Positions 26,081-34,490 of a stretch of 64,000 nt of DNA are shown in pieces. Source of the DNA: Methylomonas sp. MK1 (GTDB lineage: Bacteria; Pseudomonadota; Gammaproteobacteria; Methylococcales; Methylomonadaceae). The notes under the pieces are model-generated. The model was given only the letters and a program-made list of their open reading frames with translations. It had not been told where the DNA came from and searched no databases. The translations under genes were made by a program, and so were the position numbers. Location of the stretch: contig NZ_AQOV01000001.1 in the NCBI RefSeq assembly GCF_000365425.1, positions 2,418,001-2,482,000 of the forward strand, written 5' to 3'. How positions within the stretch are numbered: position 1 is the stretch's first letter; every line of letters begins with the position of its first letter.

Positions 26081-27391
26081 TTATTCCCCGCCCGATAAGC
26101 GTTTCAAATCATCACCGTCAGTAGGTTTGTCGCGCGGCACCACTTCAATTTCCGCTTCACCGCGTATCACCTCGGCATTCACGATGCAGCGCTCGACGTC
26201 GGGCCTGGAGGGTAAATCGAACATGGTGCGGCGCAAAACGTGCTCCATGATGCCGCGTAGGCCTCTGGCGCCGGTGTTGCGGGCGATGGCTTTTTCGGCG
26301 ATTTCCGCCAACGCATCCTGGGTGAACTCCAGCTCGACATCGTCGAAGGCAAACAGATGTTGGTATTGTTTGACCAAGGCGTTTTTCGGTTCGGTCAAGA
26401 CTTGAATCAAGGCGTCCACGTCCAACGGCTCCAACGGTGCCAGTACCGGGAAGCGGCCGATAAATTCCGGGATCAAGCCAAAGCGTTTCAAATCGTCGGG
26501 CTGCGTGGCGTTTAACATCGCTTCCAGCGTCGGTTTGTCGTCGGGATTGCTGACTTCGGCATGGAAACCGATAGCGGTTTTCGGCGGCAACAAACGTTTT
26601 TCGACATGCTTTTCCAAGCCCGGAAACGCCCCACCGGCAATAAACAATATATTGCTGGTGTCGATCATCACCGAGTCGTTACCGCTGTGATCCTTACGCC
26701 GGCCCTTGGCGGAGACTTTGACTTGCGAGCCTTCCACCAGTCGCAACAAAGCTTGCTGCACGCCCTCGCCGGAGACGTCGCGAGTACCGAAGGCTTGCTC
26801 CGGGCTGCGGGCAATCTTGTCTACTTCATCGATGTAAACCATGCCCCACTCCGCTCTGCTGATCTGGCCGTCGGCCACGTCCAGCAAGCGCACCAGGATA
26901 TTTTCGACGTCGTCGCCGACGTAACCGGCTTGAGTCAAGGTCGTCGCATCAGCGACGGCAAACGGCACACCGACAATTTTTGCCAGCGTACTGGCCAGCA
27001 AGGTTTTACCGGTGCCTGAGGGACCGATCATCAAGATATTGGATTTACCGATTTCCACGCTGTCATCGGACTCGCCCAGACCGCCGGCTTTGCGGCTGAC
27101 GTTTTTCAAACGTTTGTAGTGGTTATACACCGCTACCGACAAAATTTCCTTAGCCAAATCCTGACCGATCACATACTGATCGAGCATGGCTTTCATTTCC
27201 GCCGGCTTGGGCAGGGGCCCTTGCATATCGGCTAATTCTTTTTTCTTGCCCCAGCTGGATACCACCTGGCTGGCCAACATCACGCAAGCTTCGCAGATGT
27301 AGCCTTCCGTGCCGGCGATCATCGGCACTGCCGCCGACGCTTCGATACCGCAAAACGAACAATGCTTGGGTTCTTTTACCATGTTAGGCAC
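26081..27391 (-). CDS. clpX: ClpX ATPase, nif-associated copy
   Basis: A 436-residue AAA+ unfoldase with an N-terminal zinc finger (CSFCG near 11-15 and CEACV near 33-37), Walker A GPSGTGKT, pore loop GYVGDD and IDEVDKIARSPEQ. No clpP lies next to it. Its location after nifM matches clpX2 of the Azotobacter nif cluster, a second copy used in turnover of nitrogenase assembly proteins. The protein diverges from housekeeping ClpX, notably in the linker (ELADMQGPLPKPAEMKAMLDQ) and C-terminus. The nifM stop overlaps its start by eight bases. Confidence 0.92.
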   Translation of the reverse strand: MPNMVKEPKHCSFCGIEASAAVPMIAGTEGYICEACVMLASQVVSSWGKKKELADMQGPLPKPAEMKAMLDQYVIGQDLAKEILSVAVYNHYKRLKNVSRKAGGLGESDDSVEIGKSNILMIGPSGTGKTLLASTLAKIVGVPFAVADATTLTQAGYVGDDVENILVRLLDVADGQISRAEWGMVYIDEVDKIARSPEQAFGTRDVSGEGVQQALLRLVEGSQVKVSAKGRRKDHSGNDSVMIDTSNILFIAGGAFPGLEKHVEKRLLPPKTAIGFHAEVSNPDDKPTLEAMLNATQPDDLKRFGLIPEFIGRFPVLAPLEPLDVDALIQVLTEPKNALVKQYQHLFAFDDVELEFTQDALAEIAEKAIARNTGARGLRGIMEHVLRRTMFDLPSRPDVERCIVNAEVIRGEAEIEVVPRDKPTDGDDLKRLSGGE

Positions 27392-28238
27392 TCCTGTTGA
27401 CTGCGGGCAGACTGGCCAGCCACGTACGCTGGCAATTTCTGCGGTAACGATCCTGCATGATCTGCTGAATCTTCGGTGTCGCTTTTTTTAAGGACATGGT
27501 TTCGGCGAGGATTACTTTCATGCAATGAATCACATGAAAGCCCATCTCGGTTTCCACCACATCGCTGATGGCGCCTTCTTTCAAACTGAACAATACCGCA
27601 TCCAGCTCCGGAAACAAGGTACCTTTGGCTACTGTACCCACTTCGCCGCCCTGCACCGCCGTCGGACATTCCGAATATTTCAGCGCCAGATCAGCGAATT
27701 TATGCGGCTTACGCTTCAAGGTGCCGGCGATCTCATTAATTCGCGCCCAGGCTGCCTCGCGGGTATTGTCCGGATAATCCGGATTGATACTGATCAAGAT
27801 ATGTCGGGCCTGACGCGTTTCGGGTTTGTGAAATTTTTCCGGGTGAGAGTGGTAGAAAATCCCGATTTCCACCTCGTTGACCTTGGGCGCGCGAGCCGCC
27901 ACTCTATCCATCACCGCATCCACTTTGCACTGCCGATATAAGGCGGCTTTGAGTTTTTCAATATCTAAATCGTTGGCGCTCAGCGCCGCAAGAAATGCAT
28001 CTTCGTCTTCGAAGCGGCCGCGCACTTCCTTATAAGCTCTGTCCAGTTCCGTATCGGAAATCACCACACCAGTCGCTTCGGCCGAATTCAATACTCGGCC
28101 TTCGATTTCGTATTCGTTTTTGGCTTGCACTTCCACCTGGCGCAATTGCAGTTGCTCCAACTCGGCCGGCGCCTTCTGGAACAGGCTCAAGGCGGCGCGC
28201 AACAGGGTGTAAGGCTCTATCGACGTCTGGCTCATCAT
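27384..28238 (-). CDS. nifM: NifM, nitrogenase-associated peptidyl-prolyl isomerase
   Basis: A 284-residue protein. An N-terminal helical region (about 1-130) is followed by a parvulin-type PpiC domain (about 135-240) with ARHILISINPDY, LALKYSECPTAVQGGEVGTVAKGTLFPELDAVLF and VVETEMGFHVIHC. NifM is needed for folding of the nitrogenase Fe protein NifH. It is coupled to both neighbours: its start overlaps the nifZ stop and its stop overlaps the clpX start. Confidence 0.93.
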   Translation of the reverse strand: MMSQTSIEPYTLLRAALSLFQKAPAELEQLQLRQVEVQAKNEYEIEGRVLNSAEATGVVISDTELDRAYKEVRGRFEDEDAFLAALSANDLDIEKLKAALYRQCKVDAVMDRVAARAPKVNEVEIGIFYHSHPEKFHKPETRQARHILISINPDYPDNTREAAWARINEIAGTLKRKPHKFADLALKYSECPTAVQGGEVGTVAKGTLFPELDAVLFSLKEGAISDVVETEMGFHVIHCMKVILAETMSLKKATPKIQQIMQDRYRRNCQRTWLASLPAVNRSA

Positions 28239-28714
28239 TATGCCTCCGGTTCTTTAAACGTAGCCGGGTCCGCCGGCTCCAGCACGCTCTCGGGTACCTG
28301 CATGGTTTTACCCGGAAAACGCACGTGGTAGAGCATGGGATCGCTGTCCCGCAATACTTTCAGGATTTCACCTTGGGTGCCGGCGGGGTAACTGCCCTCT
28401 TGGGTGGGGATGTCTATCGTGCACACCACCTGGTCGCGGAACTCGAAACGGCTTGGGTTCCAGGGCGCATCGGCCGGGATCAATTCTTCGGCCCGGCAGC
28501 CTACCATGCGTCCCGCATCCAAAAAATGTACGGTGTAGATCACTTGATCTTGCAAGAAAGTGCCCACTTCAATCACGTTGCCGACACTACCCCGGCGCAG
28601 CAAAAAGTCGCCGACATCCATGCCCGGATAGGTGCCATCGTTGCGGACGTTACGTGTCAGCCTAACACGCTCGCCGAATTCGAAGCGCTCTTCATCGTAA
28701 CGTTCGTCTATCAT
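28238..28714 (-). CDS. nifZ: NifZ, nitrogenase P-cluster maturation protein
   Basis: A 158-residue protein with the NifZ pattern: RVRLTRNVRNDGTYPGMDVG, LLRRGSVGNVIEVGTFLQD, VHFLDAGRMVGCRAEELIPADAPW and a second similar half (RDQVVCTIDIPTQEGSYPAGTQGEILKV). NifZ takes part in forming the second P-cluster of the MoFe protein. It overlaps nifW by four bases and nifM by one. Confidence 0.95.
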   Translation of the reverse strand: MIDERYDEERFEFGERVRLTRNVRNDGTYPGMDVGDFLLRRGSVGNVIEVGTFLQDQVIYTVHFLDAGRMVGCRAEELIPADAPWNPSRFEFRDQVVCTIDIPTQEGSYPAGTQGEILKVLRDSDPMLYHVRFPGKTMQVPESVLEPADPATFKEPEA

Positions 28715-29031
28715 GTTTTAATATCCCCTAGGGAAACAAACACGGTTTGCGGCTCCATCATCTTAAAGACCTTAAATACTTTTTCGGTCTGTGCGTCGGA
28801 GTCCACGAAGTCGCTGTAAGCCCGATGCAGCAGCTTTTTGTAGACTTCCCGTTGCGCATCTTCGTCTTCCGGCATGTTCTCGCCGGCTTGACTCAGATAA
28901 TTGTGGAAGCGCTGCAGGATATGTAGCCGGTTGACGTGGACGACGGTAGTATCGTATTCCAGCTCGAAATACCGCAGAAAATCTTCCGCGGCCTCCAGCT
29001 CTTCCATATCTTCTTCTAAACTCATCGTCAT
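28711..29031 (-). CDS. nifW: NifW, nitrogenase stabilising/protective protein
   Basis: A 106-residue all-helical protein with NifW features: EELEAAEDFLRYFELEYD, VHVNRLHILQRFHNYL and FVSLGDIK at the end. NifW associates with the MoFe protein during maturation and under oxygen. The first codons are ATG ACG ATG; GAGG directly before the first ATG lies within the end of the upstream 40-codon ORF, and TAATG joins the two. Confidence 0.94.
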   Translation of the reverse strand: MTMSLEEDMEELEAAEDFLRYFELEYDTTVVHVNRLHILQRFHNYLSQAGENMPEDEDAQREVYKKLLHRAYSDFVDSDAQTEKVFKVFKMMEPQTVFVSLGDIKT

Positions 29032-29153
29032 TACCTCATCATCAGGTGATCAAGATTGGCAGGTTGTTCTCCCAATGCGTACACCACTAATAAAACCACC
29101 AGCATCACAGCTGTTTGGGCCAAAAATGGATCGGATTTTTGTTTCTTCATCAT
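29031..29153 (-). CDS. 40-residue single-helix membrane ORF coupled to nifW
   Basis: Starts MMKKQKSDPFLAQTAV, continues with a helix rich in V and L (MLVVLLVVYALG, about residues 17-28) and ends LDHLMMR. A ribosome binding site (AGGTGA) stands six bases before the first ATG, and the TAA overlaps the nifW ATG (TAATG). It fills most of the space between the TPR protein gene and nifW. I do not recognise it. Its tight coupling to nifW is the main sign that it is translated. Confidence 0.65.
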   Translation of the reverse strand: MMKKQKSDPFLAQTAVMLVVLLVVYALGEQPANLDHLMMR

Positions 29154-29227
29154 GGCGATCACCTTTAGGTTAATTGCGCGGAACAACAAACATCACTTAT
29201 CGTTTGCATCTGACTAGTGGGCGATGC

Positions 29228-29767
29228 CTACCCGAAAACTTCCGGCATCCGGAAAATGCCTTCTGCCGCTTCTTGACGACGCACGACTAACTCCAGCAAG
29301 CCGCGTGCACCGATCCGGTCTTTGTCATCCAATGACACCAATTTTTCAAAAATCGCCTTGCTCAGTTCCAGGTTCTCCAAACGCATGTTCAAAAAACCGA
29401 TCGATTTCAACGTAAACAAATACAGCCTGATCCGGGTCAGCAAGTCTTTCGGCGCTTCGCTGATATGCTCTCTTTCCAATTGCCGCCAATCTTCCGGGAA
29501 ATCGATGCCGGGGCGAATCAGCTCCAACGCTCTCTCGGAAATCAACAAAGCTTCGGCCAAGCGATGCTGGTAGTAATAAAATCGATTCAACGACACCAGC
29601 ACATTCAAGGATTCCGGTGCCCGCAAGTAAGCTTGTAATAGCGGCAGTTCCGCTTCGCCCGTGGCGTAAAGTTCGGAAGCGTATTGGATCAAGTCCTCCA
29701 CTTCTTGGCTGTCGGCCTTCTCGTAGTACAGGTCCTTGGCGTCGAATTGCAACAGATCCATTTCCAT
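29228..29767 (-). CDS. TPR-like helical protein in the nif operon
   Basis: A 179-residue protein built of paired helices, for example EVEDLIQYASELYATGEAELPLLQAYL, NRFYYYQHRLAEALLISERALELI and NLELSKAIFEKLVSLD, which read as two or three tetratricopeptide-like repeats. No catalytic motif is visible. The ATG at 29767 overlaps the cysE stop (TGATG); a GTG one codon earlier is also possible. A position between cysE and nifW suggests a role in nitrogenase assembly, probably as a protein-protein adaptor, but this is inference from context. Confidence 0.75.
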   Translation of the reverse strand: MEMDLLQFDAKDLYYEKADSQEVEDLIQYASELYATGEAELPLLQAYLRAPESLNVLVSLNRFYYYQHRLAEALLISERALELIRPGIDFPEDWRQLEREHISEAPKDLLTRIRLYLFTLKSIGFLNMRLENLELSKAIFEKLVSLDDKDRIGARGLLELVVRRQEAAEGIFRMPEVFG

Positions 29768-30543
29768 CACTTACCGCCCGCCGCTTGTTTCAGTACCACT
29801 AGATCTTCACCGTGACAGACGCCTTCCGCTTCGCAACTGCCGCAAGTCTCTTCCGCCACTACAAAACGTTTTTGGTTACTTTCCAGCTCATCCAGGCGGT
29901 CAACTAAACAACTCAGCGCTTTTCCGACCGGGTCCGGCACCAGATGGTGATCCAGATCGATACCGCGCGGATCTTGAATCTTCAAGCCTTTTTGCTGAAT
30001 GATCCGGCCGGGAATACCGATGACGGTGCAGCAAGGCGGCACGTCTTTTATCACCACCGAATTCGCGCCGACACGGACGTTGTCGCCCAGCGTGATCGCG
30101 CCGAGTATCTTGGCGCCGGCACCGATTAACACGTTATTGCCCAATGTGGGATGGCGTTTTTCCTTGTTCCAGGTAGTGCCGCCCAAGGTGACCCCGTGGT
30201 ACATGGTCACGTCGTTACCGATCTCGGCGGTTTCGCCGATCACCACGCCGGCGCCGTGATCGATAAAAAAGCGTTTGCCTATCGTCGCGCCCGGATGAAT
30301 ATCGACATTGGTCAGCCAGCGGGCAAAAGCCGCCAGTAAACGCGCCGTCAACTTCCAATCCGCATGCCACAAGCGATTGGTTACCCGGTGCAGCAACACT
30401 GCGTGCACCCCCGGATATGCCAGTAATACTTCCGGCAAACCGCGTGCCGCCGGGTCTCGGGCAAACACGCAGGCCACATCGTCGCGCCAGTCTTGCCAGA
30501 GTCCAAACGCAACGCTTGGACGCGACGGCGAGAAGAACATCAT
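29767..30543 (-). CDS. cysE: serine O-acetyltransferase, nif-associated
   Basis: A 258-residue left-handed beta-helix acetyltransferase with hexapeptide repeats: [44 protein letters not shown] and [30 protein letters not shown]. It makes O-acetylserine for cysteine synthesis. Copies inside nif clusters (cysE1/nifP) raise cysteine supply for Fe-S cluster synthesis. The C-terminal ~60 residues contain a cysteine-rich patch ([13 protein letters not shown]) unlike plain CysE; it could bind metal or a cluster. It is coupled to both neighbours. Confidence 0.92.
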   Translation of the reverse strand: MMFFSPSRPSVAFGLWQDWRDDVACVFARDPAARGLPEVLLAYPGVHAVLLHRVTNRLWHADWKLTARLLAAFARWLTNVDIHPGATIGKRFFIDHGAGVVIGETAEIGNDVTMYHGVTLGGTTWNKEKRHPTLGNNVLIGAGAKILGAITLGDNVRVGANSVVIKDVPPCCTVIGIPGRIIQQKGLKIQDPRGIDLDHHLVPDPVGKALSCLVDRLDELESNQKRFVVAEETCGSCEAEGVCHGEDLVVLKQAAGGK

Positions 30544-30707
30544 TTTGCCAAGCTCCAGGTGGTTTTGCCGGGCATCGGCACGCCAGGCACCCGGAAGAAA
30601 GTACCGGGATAACGATCATCCTGCAGCTCGTTTTGAGCCGTATTGTGCTGTGGTACGTCTACTTTGGCAGTGCTGGGCACGGCTGGTTTTTGACGATTGC
30701 TACTCAT
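30540..30707 (-). CDS. 55-residue ORF between nifV and cysE
   Basis: Begins [13 protein letters not shown] and ends [14 protein letters not shown]. The N-terminal half is polar and proline-rich, and the second half carries [23 protein letters not shown] precedes the ATG, 11 bases separate it from nifV, and its TGA overlaps the first ATG of cysE. There is no membrane segment. I do not recognise the family; the operon position and coupling suggest it is a translated nif accessory gene. Confidence 0.65.
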   Translation of the reverse strand: MSSNRQKPAVPSTAKVDVPQHNTAQNELQDDRYPGTFFRVPGVPMPGKTTWSLAK

Positions 30708-30718
30708 CGGACACCTCG

Positions 30719-31843
30719 CTATAGGCTATGTAAAAATTGATTTAAATCGGTCGATTGCGGTGCGCGTTTGTTAAGACTGACAAACTCGCGAATCAGCGGC
30801 AGCAGGCGGCCGGCCTGCCAGCGGTTAATTTGGATGCCCAGTTGTTTATAAGCGTGCATCACGCCCTGACTGCCGGAATGCTTGCCCAGCACCAGTTGGT
30901 GGCTGCGGCCTACCAGAGCAGGATCGACGCCTTGATAATTGTTGGGGTCTTTCAGCAAACCGTCGACATGGATGCCGGCTTCGTGGCTGAACACATCGCG
31001 GCCGATCAGGCTTTTTCGGCTACCTATCGTGTCGCCGGAAGCCGTGGCTACTTGATGCGACAGCATTGGGAAATTACGCAAATCCACGCCGGTTTCGAAA
31101 CCGTACAGTTGCTTCAAGCCTACGACTACTTCTTCCAAAGCTGCATTACCGGCCCGTTCGCCCAAACCGTTTACCGTGGTATTAACATGGGTCGCGCCGG
31201 CGAACGCCGCAGCCAGCGTGTTGGCGGTTGCTAAACCCAAATCGTCGTGGGCATGCATTTCGATGTCCATATCGGTGACGGCCCGCAGTTTGCGAATGGC
31301 TTCGAATACACCGAACGGCTCCATGATGCCGACCGTATCGGCAAAGCGGATCCGGCAGGCGCCGGCTGCTTGCGCGGCTTCGGCCATCAAAGCCAGAAAA
31401 TCGCTGTCGGCGCGGGACGCATCTTCGGCACCCACGCACACCTGCATACCGGCATCGACCGCAGTTTTCACACAGCGTTCGATGGTGGCCAGCACCCAGG
31501 CCCGGCTTTGTTTGAGTTTGTGTTGAATGTGTTGGTCGGAAGCGGAAATGGACAGATCGATACTGGTTACGCCCAAACCCAGACAATGCTGCAAATCGTC
31601 ATCGCGCATTCTGGACCACACCAATAAATTGCTGGGCAGTTTTAACGCAGCGATGGCTTTGATTTCGTCCCGTTCCTGTGCGCCCATGGCCGGAATTCCA
31701 ATCTCCAATTCAGGCACACCCAACGCGGACAACTGTGCGGCAATCGCCAACTTTTCCGCCAGCGAGAACGCTACGCCGGCCGATTGTTCGCCGTCGCGGA
31801 GCGTAGTGTCGTCGATGATGATGGTGCGGGAGTTGCTTTTCAT
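30719..31843 (-). CDS. nifV: homocitrate synthase
   Basis: A 374-residue DRE-TIM enzyme that condenses acetyl-CoA with 2-oxoglutarate to homocitrate, the organic ligand of the nitrogenase FeMo cofactor. The catalytic start is [17 protein letters not shown]. Metal ligands are in [14 protein letters not shown], followed by [14 protein letters not shown] and [14 protein letters not shown]. It is the first gene of the long nif accessory operon and follows a sigma-54 promoter with a NifA-type site. Confidence 0.95.
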   Translation of the reverse strand: MKSNSRTIIIDDTTLRDGEQSAGVAFSLAEKLAIAAQLSALGVPELEIGIPAMGAQERDEIKAIAALKLPSNLLVWSRMRDDDLQHCLGLGVTSIDLSISASDQHIQHKLKQSRAWVLATIERCVKTAVDAGMQVCVGAEDASRADSDFLALMAEAAQAAGACRIRFADTVGIMEPFGVFEAIRKLRAVTDMDIEMHAHDDLGLATANTLAAAFAGATHVNTTVNGLGERAGNAALEEVVVGLKQLYGFETGVDLRNFPMLSHQVATASGDTIGSRKSLIGRDVFSHEAGIHVDGLLKDPNNYQGVDPALVGRSHQLVLGKHSGSQGVMHAYKQLGIQINRWQAGRLLPLIREFVSLNKRAPQSTDLNQFLHSL

Positions 31844-31913
31844 GGTGGAACCTTGAGTCGCAAAGTTAAATACTTGAAAACCGGTGCGTGAATAACGCCT
31901 TCGATAGGACTAA

Positions 31914-31929
31914 TGCAAAAGACTTGCCA
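31914..31929 (-). promoter_or_regulatory. sigma-54 (RpoN) promoter of the nifV operon
   Basis: Read on the minus strand: TGGCAAGTCTTTTGCA, matching the -24/-12 consensus TGGCACG-N4-TTGC(A/T) at 10 of the 11 defined positions counted, including the invariant GG and GC at the correct 10-base distance. The start of nifV is about 70 bases downstream. Confidence 0.85.
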
Positions 31930-32013
31930 ACTGAAAAACTGCGGAGATTTAAGGGTTGGAACGAGGGGTTGGCGCAATGCCGACAAGACAATCCCAATAG
32001 TTGAAGACGAAAT

Positions 32014-32029
32014 TGTCAGAAATGCGACA
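32014..32029 (-). promoter_or_regulatory. NifA upstream activator site for nifV
   Basis: A TGT-N10-ACA element (TGTCAGAAATGCGACA), the NifA-binding consensus, lies 85 bases upstream of the -24 element, a usual distance for enhancer-type activation. Confidence 0.75.
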
Positions 32030-32356
32030 ATCGATCAACACATAGGCAAATCCGTCGGTCCACATGCACAAGAAAAGGCCCGCAACACGGCTAAAGCGTT
32101 AGAAGTTGCCGAGAACGCTAAGCCTGGGTTACGCTGGCACCGTCTCAATTCGGTGGCGATTGTTGAGATAGCGCACAAGGTACCGATTCGGGCGTTTTGA
32201 CGGAACGCGTACCTTATTTAAAGCGCGGAGAAGCACGCCAATGCACTGCTACAAACGCGACTTAAACATATTGAGCTTCCCGGATCTTGGCTTAAGCAGC
32301 GAGGGGCTTTATTTACTAAGTCTTGTAGATTCATACATAACTCACTGGAGATAGAC

Positions 32357-33334
32357 ATGACGAAGAAACCCTATGCTCTCGCGCTATTTTTCACGTTTTT
32401 CCTGGCAAGCAGCCAAGCTGGCGCTACGCCTTTTGCAAATATATTCGTTTTCGGGGATAGCCTCTCCGACAGCGGATCTAGCGCGTCCTCGGTATTGAGT
32501 GCTTACAATCTGGCCGGGCAATGCGATCCGAACCACCCATGCCCGACCTATTATCAAGGGCGCATTAGCAACGGCCCGACCGCCGTGGAGTATTTAGCCA
32601 ACTCGGTTCTTTCGGGTGGCGGGAATGCCGGCAATTTCTTTAATTTCGCGGTCGCCGGTTCGACCACGGGGATAGGCAATGAGGGCGATGGCGGCAGCCA
32701 AACCAGCTTAGGCACGAAATTCGCGCCTGGCATGACGCAACAATTAGGCCTTTTTTCATCGAGCTATACCAACGCCGTCACCCCTGACTCGCTGTTTTTT
32801 GTATGGGCTGGAGCCAATGATTTTTTGACCGGCGATTCCGCGACATTGGCAGCACGGAATATCGCCGGCTACGTCGGCGCGTTAATCGGCATTGGCGCGC
32901 AACACATCGTGGTGCCGAATTTACCGGATTTGAGCATTACACCCTTTGCGCAATCACTACCTCCAATCGCCACAGCGGCAGCACAAAACTATTCCCTAGA
33001 ATTCAACCAAGAGTTGGCGGACAAACTCGGTACCTTGTCCACGCTGTTCCCCGACACGCAAATCGTGCAATTCGATTCTTATAGTTTTTTTAATAATCTG
33101 GTTCAGAACCCGACCGCTTACGGATTTACTAATAGCACCGAAGCCTGCGTAAGTTTGCCGGATGTTTGTGCCGATCCGGCTGGCCGAGTGTTTTGGGACG
33201 ATTTCCATCCCACTACACAAGTGCATGCGCTATTTGCCGGCGCGGTAGTCAGCCAGGTACCGCTGCCTGGCTCCATTGTGTTCTTGATCAGTGGAGTAAT
33301 AGGCTTGCTTTTCGGCAAACGCCGTCCGGCGTAA
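32357..33334 (+). CDS. secreted SGNH/GDSL-family esterase with VPLP-CTERM tail
   Basis: A 325-residue exported protein. A signal peptide covers residues 1-23 (ending SQAGA). The GDSL hydrolase blocks are FVFGDSLSDSG (nucleophile serine), WAGANDF and the C-terminal DDFHPT with catalytic Asp and His. The C-terminus, VPLPGSIVFLISGVIGLLFGKRRPA, is the VPLP motif, hydrophobic helix and basic tail of the PEP-CTERM/VPLPA-CTERM sorting signal. The likely job is hydrolysis of an ester in exopolysaccharide or lipid at the cell surface. It is transcribed away from nifV. Confidence 0.88.
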   Translation: MTKKPYALALFFTFFLASSQAGATPFANIFVFGDSLSDSGSSASSVLSAYNLAGQCDPNHPCPTYYQGRISNGPTAVEYLANSVLSGGGNAGNFFNFAVAGSTTGIGNEGDGGSQTSLGTKFAPGMTQQLGLFSSSYTNAVTPDSLFFVWAGANDFLTGDSATLAARNIAGYVGALIGIGAQHIVVPNLPDLSITPFAQSLPPIATAAAQNYSLEFNQELADKLGTLSTLFPDTQIVQFDSYSFFNNLVQNPTAYGFTNSTEACVSLPDVCADPAGRVFWDDFHPTTQVHALFAGAVVSQVPLPGSIVFLISGVIGLLFGKRRPA

Positions 33335-33688
33335 GTCAAAGCGTGGGGAACGCAGCCAATCCTTTCGCTGTTTTCCCCTTTTCCAGTGTTTGCAAACCGG
33401 GAAAATATTGGCGTGTTCCGGAAATAGCGTTTAATCGATGCAGTCGAAATATTGCCCCTCGCCAACAGTGTCAGCTTTATTTACATAACCCGGCCTTTAA
33501 AGTACCTACGTATAGAATTTCGACAGAAAGCCGCCACTAAGCCGTTGAATAAAACCAACATTAAAGAAACAATTAAAAATGGCCCGTTGTTTGCTGAACT
33601 GTTTAGTGAACCAAAAACTGTGCCTACTTTTGCCGGATTGCAGTGAATCGATAGACTTAACTTACACAAAGATTGAAGGAGTTTTTAG
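33335..33688. other. 354-base gap with no recognised element
   Basis: Short ORFs in this stretch have no family resemblance or ribosome binding site. Nothing else is visible apart from the leader of the next gene. Confidence 0.5.
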
Positions 33689-34318
33689 ATGTTATCCAAA
33701 AAAATTTATCCACTCATTCTGATTGCCGCCGCATTTGACTCTCAGGCAGCCATAATTAATTTCGATGCCTTACAGCCCTTTAACGATTATGATCCAATTC
33801 TTGCTGGATATGGCTCTACAGCTGATGTGACAGTATCTTACTCAAGCTTGAACCCGGACGGCTCGGTGGCCTATGCAGATGTTTTGTTGTGGAATGACGG
33901 ATACGCAGACCTCAATACCGCAGCGTTTGCCCATACCAGCGGCTTGCTTTTAAGCATCACGCTGACTGCGGTTAATCCTAATCAATCTGTAACCCTTAAT
34001 AGTTTCGACGTTGCGGCATATCCAACGGGAGCCGTTAACTCCACATTGACTGCTACTGATTTCCGAGTGGTCGATGGCAATGATTTTTCCAATATTCTGG
34101 TCAATTACGGGCCCTACGAGGTTTCTCGTTTCGCTGCACAGACTTTTTCACCCAACCTGACCGCACATTCGCTAAATATTATATTGGGAACCGACTGGAA
34201 CAACGGCATTAACAATATCAACTTTACCGTTGCCGCCGTTCCTCTACCAGGCGCCGTGTGGTTGTTCGGCACCGCATTAGCCGGTCTGGGTCTTACCAGA
34301 AAAACCCGGAAAGTTTGA
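33689..34318 (+). CDS. secreted VPLPA-CTERM surface protein
   Basis: A 209-residue exported protein with a signal peptide (about 1-20, ending DSQA), a beta-rich middle region without a known catalytic motif (NFDALQPFNDYDPI, possibly a carbohydrate-binding jelly roll) and the sorting tail VPLPGAVWLFGTALAGLGL followed by RKTRKV. AAGGAG precedes the ATG. It belongs with the esterase upstream as a target of an exosortase encoded elsewhere. Function unknown. Confidence 0.8.
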   Translation: MLSKKIYPLILIAAAFDSQAAIINFDALQPFNDYDPILAGYGSTADVTVSYSSLNPDGSVAYADVLLWNDGYADLNTAAFAHTSGLLLSITLTAVNPNQSVTLNSFDVAAYPTGAVNSTLTATDFRVVDGNDFSNILVNYGPYEVSRFAAQTFSPNLTAHSLNIILGTDWNNGINNINFTVAAVPLPGAVWLFGTALAGLGLTRKTRKV

Positions 34319-34342
34319 TCAAATAGCTCGTCCAAATCCAGA

Positions 34343-34368
34343 AAAGGCGGTTAAACAACCGCCTTTTT
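34343..34368 (+). terminator. Rho-independent terminator after the VPLPA-CTERM gene
   Basis: AAAGGCGGTT pairs with AACCGCCTTT around a short loop and is followed by a T-run. It lies 25 bases past the stop codon. Confidence 0.85.
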
Positions 34369-34490
34369 TGTTAACCGTCTAGGGAGGCGTAGCGCAACAA
34401 CCACAGCTATTCCCATTTAGTTTACGAGCGATAATTATATTATAAGCTATTGATATTAATCTTAATTTTTTTTCATACCCAGTATGCTTT

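Larger units (their letters stand above)
31844..32356. other. 513-base divergent intergenic region with NifA/sigma-54 control elements
   Basis: No gene is credible here. It holds the sigma-54 promoter and NifA site for nifV (minus strand) on its left half and the upstream region of the secreted esterase gene (plus strand) on its right half. Confidence 0.6.

Noticed and set aside
31913-32200. Plus-strand ORF of 95 codons between nifV and the esterase gene
   Set aside because: It runs through the sigma-54 promoter and NifA site of nifV, has no ribosome binding site and resembles no family.
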